DNA from: Pseudomonadales bacterium
GTDB lineage: Bacteria; Pseudomonadota; Gammaproteobacteria; Pseudomonadales; Ketobacteraceae
Assembly: GCA_020062665.1 (NCBI GenBank)
Contig: JAGUVW010000015.1
Location: forward strand, 58,450 to 122,449
Direction: 5' to 3'
Length of the DNA stretch: 64,000 bases
Both the position numbers and the translations under genes were made by a program. A model generated the notes under the pieces. It was not told the origin of the DNA, did not search any database, and saw nothing but the letters and a program-made list of their open reading frames with translations. This document shows, one piece after another, positions 23,714-32,067 of this stretch; positions within the stretch are counted from its first letter, which is position 1; each line of letters begins with the position of its first letter.

Positions 23714-25504
23714 TCAAGCACGCTCTGACTCAACTACATCCCTTTCCTGTTCCTGTGGCAGCCGACCTCCATTCATGACTCCCCAACTGGGTTTTGCTTC
23801 CGTGTTCTGTTTCTTGCGATAGGCCCGTGCGATGTGAATCGGATTCAGGCGTGCCTCTAGCGAATCGAGTGTTGTCACTCCGGCGCGCACCAGGCGCAGG
23901 CCGTCGTCCCACAGATCCCTGAAGTTGCCGCTGCTTGCCTGGCGCCGGCGAATTTCATTCGACCCCATGCCGTTGATGATCATGGCTTCGGTGTCGGGAT
24001 CGTTTAAAAAAAGTTCACAGACCAGATGACGACCGATGTAACCGAAATTGCAACGTTCACATCCTTCTTTATTAGACAGAACGGGCACAAAGAAATCGGG
24101 ATTTTTCAGTTCGGGAACCTGGTGATAGCGTGCCCAGAGATCCTTGATCTCGGTGATGGGGCGGCGCTGGGAGCAATGGGGGCACACCCGGTTGACCAGA
24201 CGCTGCGCAGTGACCGCAATCAGGTTTTCCGCCAGCAGCGCATCGTCCAGGCCCAGGTTGCGCAGGCGGTTGATGGCGCCGTGGGAGTCGTTGGTATGCA
24301 AAGTTGTCAGCACGAGATGGCCGGTCATGCTGGCGCGCAAGGCCAGTTCGGCGGTTTCCGGATCGCGGATCTCGCCCACCATGATGACGTCGGGATCGTG
24401 GCGCAACAGGGACTTCAAGGCTTTGGCAAAGTCCATGTGCTTGGTGACTTCCAATGACGTGATGCCGTCGAGCTGGTCTTCCACCGGATCTTCGATGGTG
24501 TAGATGGCTTTTTCCGGATAGTTGTCGCGAATGTCTTTGAGCAGGGCTTTGAGCGTGGTGGATTTGCCGCTGCCGGTGGGGCCGGTGACGATGATCATGC
24601 CATTGGCGCGGTGGCCCAGTTCGCGTAGCTGCTGGACGTGGGCGTCGCTGAATCCCAGTTGATTCACCCGCCCGATACCACGCTGGTTGTTGAGCAGGCG
24701 GATGGTGATCTTGGGCTGGATTTCGCTGTAGACCTTCACCGGCGCCATTTCGAGCCGCATGCTGACCTGTTTGTGGGCCGACTGGAACACCATGTAGCCA
24801 CTGGTGGGTTCCAGGTAATTGTTCTGCTTGCCCACGCGCTCCATCAGGTTATTGGCCACCAGGCGAAAGCGATCACGCTCGATGGTTTGCAGCCCTGGCA
24901 CGCGGCACACCTGGCAGCGGCCATCGACCCGCAGTTTGATGATGCCGCCGTGGGATTCCGGATTGATGTGAATGTCGCTGGCTTTGCGGGTGACCGCTTC
25001 GCTGAGCAGATCGTCGATAAATTGTTTGGCCCAGGCGCCGGTGACTTCGCTGCTGCTCACCCCGGCATCGTGATTGGCCTGAATCACGATTTCGGAATCG
25101 AAATCCGATTGCGCGAGAATGCCCAGCGCATCGAATTGCAGTTTGTCCTTGGGATCGTTCTTGCGTCGCAGCAGGGGTTCGATCTGGGCCCGGTCGTAGG
25201 GATTGGAGACGTAGAGCACGCCATCGACAATCAGCCACGGGCAGCGGTCGTTGCTGCTGCGGACAATGCTGTCGCGATCACGAATGACGCCATTGAACAG
25301 CGCGCGCTTGAACAGGTCGGCCATGGCGGTGGCCAGCTTGATGTCGTCGACGCCCGCTTCCCACAGGCGCGGCACGATTTCGTCCGCGCAGGAAGGCATG
25401 GGCATGTTGCGGGCGACCTGTTCGTTGATGGCCTGATTCTCAATCAACTTGTCCAGCAATTGCAGAAACTGCTGGTTGAGGCGCGACTGTTTGGGGTCAC
25501 TCAT
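23714..25504 (-). CDS. Pilus assembly ATPase (GspE/PilB/R64 PilQ family)
   Basis: A 596-aa hexameric traffic ATPase. Residues 160-200 contain SDIHINPESHGG (Asp box region), Walker A GPTGSGKST lies at 308-316, the Walker B region is DPDVIMVGEIRDPETAELAL, and the His box LTTLHTND follows. The tetracysteine zinc element is visible as CPHC and, 37 residues later, CERC, which is typical for extension ATPases rather than PilT-type retraction ATPases. No retraction ATPase is encoded in the window. It is in the middle of the pilus operon. Confidence 0.95.
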   Translation of the reverse strand: MSDPKQSRLNQQFLQLLDKLIENQAINEQVARNMPMPSCADEIVPRLWEAGVDDIKLATAMADLFKRALFNGVIRDRDSIVRSSNDRCPWLIVDGVLYVSNPYDRAQIEPLLRRKNDPKDKLQFDALGILAQSDFDSEIVIQANHDAGVSSSEVTGAWAKQFIDDLLSEAVTRKASDIHINPESHGGIIKLRVDGRCQVCRVPGLQTIERDRFRLVANNLMERVGKQNNYLEPTSGYMVFQSAHKQVSMRLEMAPVKVYSEIQPKITIRLLNNQRGIGRVNQLGFSDAHVQQLRELGHRANGMIIVTGPTGSGKSTTLKALLKDIRDNYPEKAIYTIEDPVEDQLDGITSLEVTKHMDFAKALKSLLRHDPDVIMVGEIRDPETAELALRASMTGHLVLTTLHTNDSHGAINRLRNLGLDDALLAENLIAVTAQRLVNRVCPHCSQRRPITEIKDLWARYHQVPELKNPDFFVPVLSNKEGCERCNFGYIGRHLVCELFLNDPDTEAMIINGMGSNEIRRRQASSGNFRDLWDDGLRLVRAGVTTLDSLEARLNPIHIARAYRKKQNTEAKPSWGVMNGGRLPQEQERDVVESERA

Positions 25505-25513
25505 CGGGTGAAT

Positions 25514-26005
25514 TTACCAGGCAACGTCAATGTCGTAGTGCTTTCCATTTTTCTGCAACCGCGCGCCGTCTTTCATGTTCAGCGAAACGACGGTGTAGCC
25601 TCCGGGCAAGGTGCTGCCAACCCGCGCGTACAGTGTGCCTTCGCTGGTGGCAAAGGCCGCGCGATTTTGCTCGATATGCAGCAGTTTGGGAAGTGTCGGT
25701 TGCTCCTTGGGTGCAGACACACTCGCCGCAGAAGGCATGGCGACCGGCGCAGGCACTGCCCTGGATTGTGCCGGCATGTTCAGGCCACCCAGTTCAAGAT
25801 CGCTGACGTCACCGCCATTCTTTTTGATTTCTTCCAGATAGCGGGTGATTTCCGCCCGCTGCTTCAGCACTTCTGCCTGATGCTGCAGGCGCTGCAGTTC
25901 CTGCGCGCGCTGGGCTTCCTGCTCCAGGATTCTGGAGCCATCCAGTGCTTCGGCGTTTGCCCAGCCGGTGGACACCAGCGCGATGATTGCGATTGTCTTT
26001 TTCAT
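25514..26005 (-). CDS. Pilus biogenesis periplasmic protein (R64 PilP-like)
   Basis: A 163-aa protein with signal peptide (MKKTIAIIALVSTGWANA), a periplasmic coiled-coil stretch (about 30-65), a Pro/Ala linker and a C-terminal beta domain (AAFATSEGTLYARVGSTLPG, then IDVAW). The arrangement and position just before the ATPase gene match PilP of the R64 thin-pilus type IVb systems, which links the inner-membrane platform with the secretin. The assignment rests on layout and general pattern. Confidence 0.75.
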   Translation of the reverse strand: MKKTIAIIALVSTGWANAEALDGSRILEQEAQRAQELQRLQHQAEVLKQRAEITRYLEEIKKNGGDVSDLELGGLNMPAQSRAVPAPVAMPSAASVSAPKEQPTLPKLLHIEQNRAAFATSEGTLYARVGSTLPGGYTVVSLNMKDGARLQKNGKHYDIDVAW

Positions 26006-26012
26006 AGGTCAC

Positions 26013-26486
26013 CTATTCACTTCCGAGTACAGAGAAGGCAACGGTGGCACTGCCACCACTGGCCGAAAATTTGTAGAGATATGTGGGAACGGCTTTCTGG
26101 ATTTCCTGCGCAGCCACCAGCGATGCGGTGACGGAGCCTTTCAGTTCGCCGTGCCACGCCACCAGCGGGCCATCGTACATGCCGGGACGTGGCCCACTGC
26201 CCAGGGTGTGGAGGATGACGCCGTATTTGCGCGCAATGGCCGAGACGAAATTCCACTGGCTGCGCACCGGCGGCAACACTTCCAGCTGGGCCAGACGTTC
26301 GGCCTGGGTCTTGAATTCCTCGATGTCTTCTTCCACAACCTCGATCTGGGCTCTGTCGAGTTGAGCCAGGCGCTGCACCTGGCGCTGGTACACTTCTTTC
26401 ACTGCAATAACCAGCGCCAGCAGAATCACAACCCACTGCAACCAGGACCAGCTTTTCCAGAACACTTTGGTGCTGACGTTTTCCAT
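26013..26486 (-). CDS. Pilus alignment protein (PilO/GspM-like)
   Basis: A 157-aa bitopic protein: short cytoplasmic N-terminus, one transmembrane helix (WLQWVVILLALVIAVKEVY), a coiled coil (about 38-75) and a ferredoxin-like periplasmic domain. This is the standard plan of PilO/GspM. It starts 1 bp after the end of the preceding gene and lies between the PilN-like and PilP-like genes, which supports the call. Sequence identity to known members cannot be judged here. Confidence 0.68.
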   Translation of the reverse strand: MENVSTKVFWKSWSWLQWVVILLALVIAVKEVYQRQVQRLAQLDRAQIEVVEEDIEEFKTQAERLAQLEVLPPVRSQWNFVSAIARKYGVILHTLGSGPRPGMYDGPLVAWHGELKGSVTASLVAAQEIQKAVPTYLYKFSASGGSATVAFSVLGSE

Positions 26487-26487
26487 A

Positions 26488-27363
26488 TCACCCCTTCACG
26501 TTCATGGTGACGAGCCAGTTGCCACGGGGGTCGTAGCGGGATTGCAGCCAGGGCAGCTTGTCTTTGGGATCGTCCTGCAGATTGCCCAGGGTGAATTCCA
26601 TGGTGGGATTCTGGAAGGACTGGTCACCCTTGGATTGCAGGTTGGGATCCAGCGCCCAGAGAGCGGCAATGCGCTCGATGGCGACGCTGTCATTGGGGAC
26701 TTCGGTCAGGCGGGTGGTGCGCAACTGATCGAGGCCGCTTCTGACACTCATCAGCTGCTGATTCTTTTTGTCGAGCCGGCTTTGTTCCAGCTGGTAGTAC
26801 TGCCCCAGTCCGATGTTGGTGCCGAAGCCCAGGGACACAATGACCACCACCGCCAGTGCCATGGTGCTCCAGGCCTGGCGCTGCTGGATCTGCCGTTCCT
26901 GCCGCAGTTCCACTGCGAGTTTGGCCGGCTTGGCAGGCATCACCAGTTGATCGATCGCCGGATTCAATATCAGCGCTTCATCGAGCGTGAAGCTGGCATC
27001 CGCCGCAAAAAATCCGGATTCGTAGATGCCGGAATATTCGGCGCGCCCCAGATCGCAATGAATATAGAAACCATCGTCATCGCCCACCGGCACCACTTGC
27101 AGCATGCGCTTGAATGACACGAGCCCGCTGTGAATCAGCACATGCCAGAGGCCGTACACCGGCACACCGGGATGGCGTTCGCGCATCTCTTCGATGTCGG
27201 CCTCACGGATGTGAATCGTCGGGCATGTGTTGGTGGCCGGCGCGGACTCCACATACTGGTGCTGTTCGCTGATGGGAACCGGCCCCACCATGTCAGGCAC
27301 GATGACCACATCACGCCCCTGCACCTGGATCGGCTTTTTCAACAAGGCAGCAAAGGATGCCAC
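26488..27363 (-). CDS. Pilus inner-membrane protein (PilM-PilN/GspL-like, R64 PilO position)
   Basis: A 291-aa protein with a cytoplasmic domain of about 160 residues (VYGLWHVLIHSGLVSFKRML, DDGFYIHCDLG), a transmembrane helix at roughly 165-190 (WSTMALAVVVIVSLGFG) and a short periplasmic coiled coil and domain. The arrangement resembles a fused PilM-PilN or GspL protein, and the position after the secretin gene corresponds to pilO of the R64 system. The start is GTG 27361-27363, four bases after the secretin stop, with GGAG upstream. Confidence 0.65.
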   Translation of the reverse strand: MASFAALLKKPIQVQGRDVVIVPDMVGPVPISEQHQYVESAPATNTCPTIHIREADIEEMRERHPGVPVYGLWHVLIHSGLVSFKRMLQVVPVGDDDGFYIHCDLGRAEYSGIYESGFFAADASFTLDEALILNPAIDQLVMPAKPAKLAVELRQERQIQQRQAWSTMALAVVVIVSLGFGTNIGLGQYYQLEQSRLDKKNQQLMSVRSGLDQLRTTRLTEVPNDSVAIERIAALWALDPNLQSKGDQSFQNPTMEFTLGNLQDDPKDKLPWLQSRYDPRGNWLVTMNVKG

Positions 27364-27367
27364 GGGA

Positions 27368-28918
27368 TCAGACTCCGTCCACGATGGTGGGCGTCACGGT
27401 GAGCACCAGTTCGCGCCGATCCAGTTCGTTGTTCTCGGAGCGGAAGATAGGGCTGACCAGCGTATTGGTGATGCGATCCTTCCAGGGCAGTTCCTGCAGT
27501 TTCTTGGCAATGGCTTTGCGGATGAAACCTCCCAGCTGGATGGGGCGACCACTCTGGGTGATCACCTCGGTGGACAGTTCGCTCAGGGCAATGCGCGGAT
27601 TGGTAAAGGTATCCCCTGCCACCTTGAATTCATCGGAGCCTGACTGGGAGCTGATGACAGGCCAGATGTCCAGCATGATGCGCCCGTCATCCAGAATCCG
27701 TGGCGTAACCGCCAGCGTGACACCGACGCGGATGCTTTCAATTTCCACCGCCGTGACTTCCTGATCCGTGACAACCGTTCCGCCGGAGGGTGAACTCAGT
27801 TGGCTTTCGCGTGTGATCTGTCCAACGAACGAAAATTCTTCTCCCGTGGAGATGTAGGCATAAGAGCCGTTGCGCACGGTCACATTGGGCTGGTTCAGCA
27901 ACTCGACATCGCCATACAGACTGAGGAACGTCAGCAGGGCATTGGCTTCGACAGAGCCGCTCGCATAGTCAACCGTAGCGCTGAACATCTGGTCCGAGTT
28001 ACTGAAAACCCGGTTGGCGACACTGCTGATACCAACATCGAAGTTATTGCCATTGATCGAACCGTCGACATTGGCGAGCTTGGTCCAATCGATACCAAAT
28101 CCACGCTGGTCCTTGAGCGCCACATCATAGGCCTGCACATTGATATTGATCTGCCGCATGCCCTGGGTTTTCAGGTTGCTGAGAAAGGCATCCAGCGCTT
28201 TGACTCGCGCGGCAGGGCCGCCCACATTGAGCGTGCCGACTGAGCGCACTGCCTGCACGAACGGTTGCTGTACATCCTGCTGGCCAGTGGCGGAACCGGT
28301 CTGCGCGGTTCCCAACATTTGCTGGGCGCTGGTGACGATGATGGTCCATTCGTCATCACTGAAGGTTCCGCTGATGCTGTTATCGTCACTGCTGCTGGAG
28401 GATGAAGTGTTTTCGCTGCCGCTGTCACCCGACGCACCCTGCTTTAGGCTGGTGCCCACTTTGAGTTTGACGGCGCGCTTGGAGGCAAAGGTGGCCAGAT
28501 TCCATTCCTTTTGCAGGAAGGAGCGGATGGTGAGCACGCCGTTCTTCAGTTCCAGATCATAGCCGGTGATGGATTCCAGATAGTCAAGGTAATCACCCAG
28601 ATACATGTCCTGGGCGAACACCTGCACGGGCCTGGCCAGATCCACGTTCTGGTCGCCGGGCACGATGGCGACGCCGCTCATTTGCTTGCGCAGCGCATCC
28701 ACCAGGGGCAAGGTGCCTGTGAGGCTGACTTTCTGGCGCAGGATGTTTTCTTCCGGCGTCACTTCCCGCAGGTAGGTGGCGCTGCTTTCCACCTCCAGCG
28801 ACGTGGGCGAAGCCTGCAGCGGTTTGTGTTTTTCTTCATCGCTGAACGGCGTGACGGTACAGCCGGCGACAAGCGACAGGGTGATGGCGGCGGTGAGGGT
28901 TTTCATCTTGAACTTCAT
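27368..28918 (-). CDS. Outer-membrane secretin of a type IVb pilus (R64 PilN family)
   Basis: A 516-aa lipoprotein secretin. The signal peptide ends LVAGC. The N-domain (VDALRKQMSGVAIVPG, DMYLGDYLDYLESITGYDLE) is followed by a Ser-rich insert (about 165-190: ENTSSSSSSDDNS) and the secretin domain with VTVRNGSYAYISTGEEF, GVTLAVTPRILDDGRIML and LGGFIRKAIAKKLQELPW. It ends with ELVLTVTPTIVDGV. It would form the outer-membrane pore for the pilus. The lipidated N-terminus argues that no separate pilotin is needed, as for TcpC and BfpB. Confidence 0.92.
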   Translation of the reverse strand: MKFKMKTLTAAITLSLVAGCTVTPFSDEEKHKPLQASPTSLEVESSATYLREVTPEENILRQKVSLTGTLPLVDALRKQMSGVAIVPGDQNVDLARPVQVFAQDMYLGDYLDYLESITGYDLELKNGVLTIRSFLQKEWNLATFASKRAVKLKVGTSLKQGASGDSGSENTSSSSSSDDNSISGTFSDDEWTIIVTSAQQMLGTAQTGSATGQQDVQQPFVQAVRSVGTLNVGGPAARVKALDAFLSNLKTQGMRQININVQAYDVALKDQRGFGIDWTKLANVDGSINGNNFDVGISSVANRVFSNSDQMFSATVDYASGSVEANALLTFLSLYGDVELLNQPNVTVRNGSYAYISTGEEFSFVGQITRESQLSSPSGGTVVTDQEVTAVEIESIRVGVTLAVTPRILDDGRIMLDIWPVISSQSGSDEFKVAGDTFTNPRIALSELSTEVITQSGRPIQLGGFIRKAIAKKLQELPWKDRITNTLVSPIFRSENNELDRRELVLTVTPTIVDGV

Positions 28919-28936
28919 GGTCGGATTCCCCGGGAA

Positions 28937-29461
28937 TTAACGTTTGCTGATGACCAGCAACGGGCTGGCCATGCCGCTTGGGTCTTTCAGGTCGAAAAAA
29001 TACTGGTGCTGCAGCCCCATGGGCTTGAGCAGATCCCGCAGGGCCTGCTCGCGGCTCTTGGTGGAGACGAACTGGAAACGGCGCTGCAGGATGGATTGAT
29101 CCTTCACGTCCACCATCACACGCCAGTCGGTGGGCATCAGGGCGGCGACAATTTCTTCCACGGTGCCCGCCGCGATTTCCACCGCCACTTTGGTGTTCTG
29201 GATGGCAACGGGTTCCAGGTTGAGCGGCCGCTGCTGGCTTTCCGGCGCGGTCTGGCGAATCAGCGCCGCCTCGCGCTGGGCTTCGAGCACGATCTGTTCG
29301 GCAGCCTTGCGGGCGTCGTCCACCGCCTGCCGCGCGTTCTGCAATTCCGCTTGTACAGCAGCCAATTCCGGGTTCCGTGCAGATTCCTGCGCAGTTGCCA
29401 CATTTACGGCGCCGGTCAACACCACACTGGTCCAGGCCACTGTCATCCATCCTGATTTCAT
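28937..29461 (-). CDS. Periplasmic TcpQ-like pilus protein
   Basis: A 174-aa protein with signal peptide (ending VNVATAQE), a coiled coil at about 30-70 (VQAELQNARQAVDDARKAAE), and a C-terminal domain with DWRVMVDVKDQSILQRRF and ALRDLLKPMGLQHQYFF. The C-terminal domain resembles the TcpQ/PilL C-terminal domain that binds and stabilises the secretin in type IVb pili. It is directly before the secretin gene and carries a shared promoter motif upstream, so it is probably the first gene of the main pilus transcript. Confidence 0.72.
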   Translation of the reverse strand: MKSGWMTVAWTSVVLTGAVNVATAQESARNPELAAVQAELQNARQAVDDARKAAEQIVLEAQREAALIRQTAPESQQRPLNLEPVAIQNTKVAVEIAAGTVEEIVAALMPTDWRVMVDVKDQSILQRRFQFVSTKSREQALRDLLKPMGLQHQYFFDLKDPSGMASPLLVISKR

Positions 29462-29500
29462 TTGGTTCTACCCCCAAAAAATTTTCTGTTCATGCTTAAA

Positions 29501-29518
29501 AGACGTTGGGCACGCAAA
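29501..29518 (-). promoter_or_regulatory. Shared 18-bp regulon motif (site 2), upstream of the pilus operon
   Basis: On the minus strand: TTTGCG-TGCCCA-ACGTCT, ending 40 nt before the TcpQ-like start. The following TTTTAAGCATGAACAG is nearly identical to the sequence after the site before the sigma-54 activator gene (ATTAAGCATGGACAG). Confidence 0.6.
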
Positions 29519-29540
29519 AGAAACGCAAAAACCTGCGCAA

Positions 29541-30332
29541 TTATTTTGCGGCGAGCGCATGTTCCTGCTCGCGGGCTCGCATGTCGGGCCGCTCACCCAC
29601 CAGGGCGAACAGGGCTTGCTGGCGCTGCTCCGCATCCAGCTGGCTGAAATAGGCACCCACATAAATGAAATAGCGCGTCTTGTCCGCGTTGACGCCGCGC
29701 CACTTGTCCTTTTCATCGGCGTCTTCCAGCTTCTGCCACATGGCATTCCAGGGCTGGGGTTCGGGATAGACATAGACCACCGAGTAGTTGTAGCGGGACT
29801 TGCGGGATTCGGAATAGGTGGTCTGGCTGACGACTTCGCCCTCATCATTGCGAATCAGGTTGCCCTGGATGTCGGATGTTCTGCCAGTGTGGGCGGAAAC
29901 CGTGGCGGTGGCCGTGACTGGACTGGATTCGAACGGACTGGATTCAATCGGGCCGGTCTCGATCGTGGGCGCTGACAGCGAGGCAATGGCACGATCAAGG
30001 GCCGCGATGGCACGATCCGCCTGCTCCCGCACCCGGTCGAGCACGCTGGTGGCCGGGGAATAGTCGCCAACCTCCACCGCTGCCGGTGCTGCCGCTGCGA
30101 GATAGACCGGTTCCGCTGGCGCAAGCTGTTGTTGCAGACGCGCGTTACTGGCCTTGAGCTGGGCGATCTCGCGTTCGAGTTCGTAAAAGCGCTGCCAGTA
30201 AGGGTCCTTGTGTTCGACGCTCTGGGTGGGGAAGTAACCTTCCCGCGTCGTCCTGCCTTCAAACGGTTGCAGCAGCGCGCAGGCAGACAGGGTGGTGACC
30301 AGCGCGCTTGTTATCAGAATACGTCCCAGCAT
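29541..30332 (-). CDS. Lipoprotein of the pilus locus, function unknown
   Basis: A 263-aa lipoprotein; ATG at 30330-30332 has GAGGAG at 6 nt and begins MLGRILITSALVTTLSAC (lipobox, Cys18). A longer open frame to 31085 is antisense to another gene and is discarded. Residues 40-75 form a coiled coil (LEREIAQLKASNARLQQQL), followed by an Ala/Thr/Ser-rich linker, and the C-terminal 90 residues are conserved-looking (SRYNYSVVYVYPEPQPWNAM). The layout is similar to outer-membrane pilot or alignment lipoproteins of pilus systems. It is transcribed in the same direction as the pilus operon with its own motif copy. Confidence 0.7.
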   Translation of the reverse strand: MLGRILITSALVTTLSACALLQPFEGRTTREGYFPTQSVEHKDPYWQRFYELEREIAQLKASNARLQQQLAPAEPVYLAAAAPAAVEVGDYSPATSVLDRVREQADRAIAALDRAIASLSAPTIETGPIESSPFESSPVTATATVSAHTGRTSDIQGNLIRNDEGEVVSQTTYSESRKSRYNYSVVYVYPEPQPWNAMWQKLEDADEKDKWRGVNADKTRYFIYVGAYFSQLDAEQRQQALFALVGERPDMRAREQEHALAAK

Positions 30333-30368
30333 GGTGAACTCCTCGTTTTTAGCGTTCCTATAACCACA

Positions 30369-30419
30369 AGACAGAGGGCACGCAAAAAAACGGCAAAAAA
30401 ATTTGCGCGAAATCTGTCT
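30369..30419. promoter_or_regulatory. Divergent pair of the shared regulon motif (sites 3 and 4)
   Basis: The minus-strand copy 30369-30386 reads TTTGCG-TGCCCT-CTGTCT and points to the lipoprotein start 37 nt away. The plus-strand copy 30402-30419 reads TTTGCG-CGAAAT-CTGTCT and points to the 533-aa gene 30 nt away. The copies are back to back with a 15-bp A-rich centre, giving an imperfect palindrome of 51 bp. This arrangement suggests one protein complex serving two divergent promoters. Confidence 0.65.
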
Positions 30420-30449
30420 ATCTAGAAAGAACGCAAAAAAGGTGAACGC

Positions 30450-32051
30450 ATGAACAAACCTAAAATGGATAGAGCGGCGGTGACCGCGCTGGGACTGGCC
30501 GCCTGTCTGCTGCTGGCCGCACTGGCGGGACGCATGGGCGCCAACGATCAGCAGAGCCAGACCGAGCTGCTGTTGCTGGTGCAGCAGGTAAGCCAGGGCA
30601 CCGCGCTGGTGGTGGCAGAATCCCGGGGGCTGCTGCGGGACAGTCAAGCCCTGATCGCCGTGCAGCAGGCCAACGATCACAACATTGCGGCGTTCCAGTT
30701 GCTCACCAACGGCAGCGTGAAGCGCAATCTGCCGGCGGCGGAGGCATTCATTGGCGAGCTGCCGGAAGGCGCCGGTGCGCAGTTTGCGGAATTTCAGACC
30801 ACGGTGAGCGAGTTGATCCAGTCGCGCACGGTGCTGGAGCGCATCCTGCGCGGGCGCGACGCGCTGATCCAGTCCACCGAACGCCTGGCAGCCCAATCGG
30901 AAAGTCTGGCCGACGCGCTGGAACAGCAGGGACACAGTCTGGAACACCTGCGCGCTGCCTACCGCATCAAGACGATGTTGTTCACCCATTCCCAGGCGGT
31001 ACGACAGGCCTACACCGATGGCACGGGTGCCCCCGCGCTCGCGCTGGATTCCCTGCGCGACGATCTGCAGGCGCTTTCCACCCACGGCAATGCACCCAAT
31101 TCACCCAGCATCCGGCGCACGGCGGCCAATCTGCTGGCTCAGCTGGAGGAACACCAACAGTCCCTCGGCGCCCTGGCAGAACACAATCAGGCCAGCCTGC
31201 GGCTGCAATCCCTGCTCGTGAGCGTGCAGAAGCATGCCCAAACACTGCAGCAACAACTGGAGCTGGTGTCGAGCGAGCTTTACCGCTATCAGCCCATCCC
31301 GCTGTATCTGGCGCTGGTGTTGGGGCTGGCGAGTCTGGGGCTTGCCGGCTGGCTGGGTAATCTGTTGCGTGATCGCCTGCAACTGCCGGTGACGGTGGAC
31401 ACCTCGGCCCTGGCGCCCGCCACTCATCCGGAACGCACGTCACCGGGCTTCATGACGCAACTGAAAACCGAAAAAAATCTGCTGATGAATGACATCAAGC
31501 CCATCGGCGAAGGCATTCTCTATATCAGGGCAGACGAACACCTGGAAGCCACCGGCGATCTGGCGCGCTGCCTGAACCAAAGCCGCGAGGCACTGGTGCG
31601 TCGGATCGACCAGCTCAAGCGCCAGGTATTGGAACTGCAGGCCGCGCTGGACACGCCCGCCGCAACACCTGTGCCGGACACAGCGCGCGTGCAGGACGCC
31701 GCACCCACGCCGGAAAAGTCCGTGCTGATCGACCTGACGTTCAAGGGACACGCCGAACTGGATGGCCTGCAACGGCATCTGCGCCAGCAACCGGGTCTGG
31801 ACAAAGAGGAGTGCAAGCAGTTGCTGGTGCGTTGCCTGAAAGCGGAGCGGGTGCTGGATGAAATCCGTGTGCGGCTGAAGAAATCCGATGAAATGTCCAA
31901 TCCATCAGCGCTGGCCAGCCATCCGGCGCAGGCAACCGCCCTTCCCGCCTTCGACAAGGTTCAAACCCTGGTCAGCCGGCTGGTGGAAAACCTGGATGAA
32001 CTGCAAACCCAACCGGCGAAAGGACGTCGCGCCCGCAACATTGTTCCGTGA
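30450..32051 (+). CDS. Two-helix membrane protein with PilJ-like periplasmic region, no signalling domain
   Basis: A 533-aa protein: transmembrane helix at about 10-28, a helical periplasmic region of about 250 residues (QTELLLLVQQVSQGTALVVA and NLPAAEAFIGELPEG resemble PilJ-type sensor segments), a second helix at about 280-303, and a cytoplasmic part dominated by coiled coil and a final helical domain. The topology is that of a chemoreceptor, but I see no HAMP or conserved MCP hairpin tip. It sits between pilus and T6SS gene sets and shares their upstream motif, so it may link surface sensing to both. Function is unproven. Confidence 0.7.
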   Translation: MNKPKMDRAAVTALGLAACLLLAALAGRMGANDQQSQTELLLLVQQVSQGTALVVAESRGLLRDSQALIAVQQANDHNIAAFQLLTNGSVKRNLPAAEAFIGELPEGAGAQFAEFQTTVSELIQSRTVLERILRGRDALIQSTERLAAQSESLADALEQQGHSLEHLRAAYRIKTMLFTHSQAVRQAYTDGTGAPALALDSLRDDLQALSTHGNAPNSPSIRRTAANLLAQLEEHQQSLGALAEHNQASLRLQSLLVSVQKHAQTLQQQLELVSSELYRYQPIPLYLALVLGLASLGLAGWLGNLLRDRLQLPVTVDTSALAPATHPERTSPGFMTQLKTEKNLLMNDIKPIGEGILYIRADEHLEATGDLARCLNQSREALVRRIDQLKRQVLELQAALDTPAATPVPDTARVQDAAPTPEKSVLIDLTFKGHAELDGLQRHLRQQPGLDKEECKQLLVRCLKAERVLDEIRVRLKKSDEMSNPSALASHPAQATALPAFDKVQTLVSRLVENLDELQTQPAKGRRARNIVP

Positions 32052-32067
32052 ACAAACCGGCACCGCC

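Noticed and set aside
24638..26131. Open frame of 497 codons opposite the pilus ATPase and PilP-like genes
   Set aside because: Antisense shadow: the minus-strand ATPase has all catalytic motifs, and the plus frame has no ribosome binding site or family pattern.
30333..31085. N-terminal extension of the pilus lipoprotein frame
   Set aside because: It is antisense to the 533-aa gene and runs over the divergent control element; the ATG at 30332 with GAGGAG and a lipobox is a clear start.
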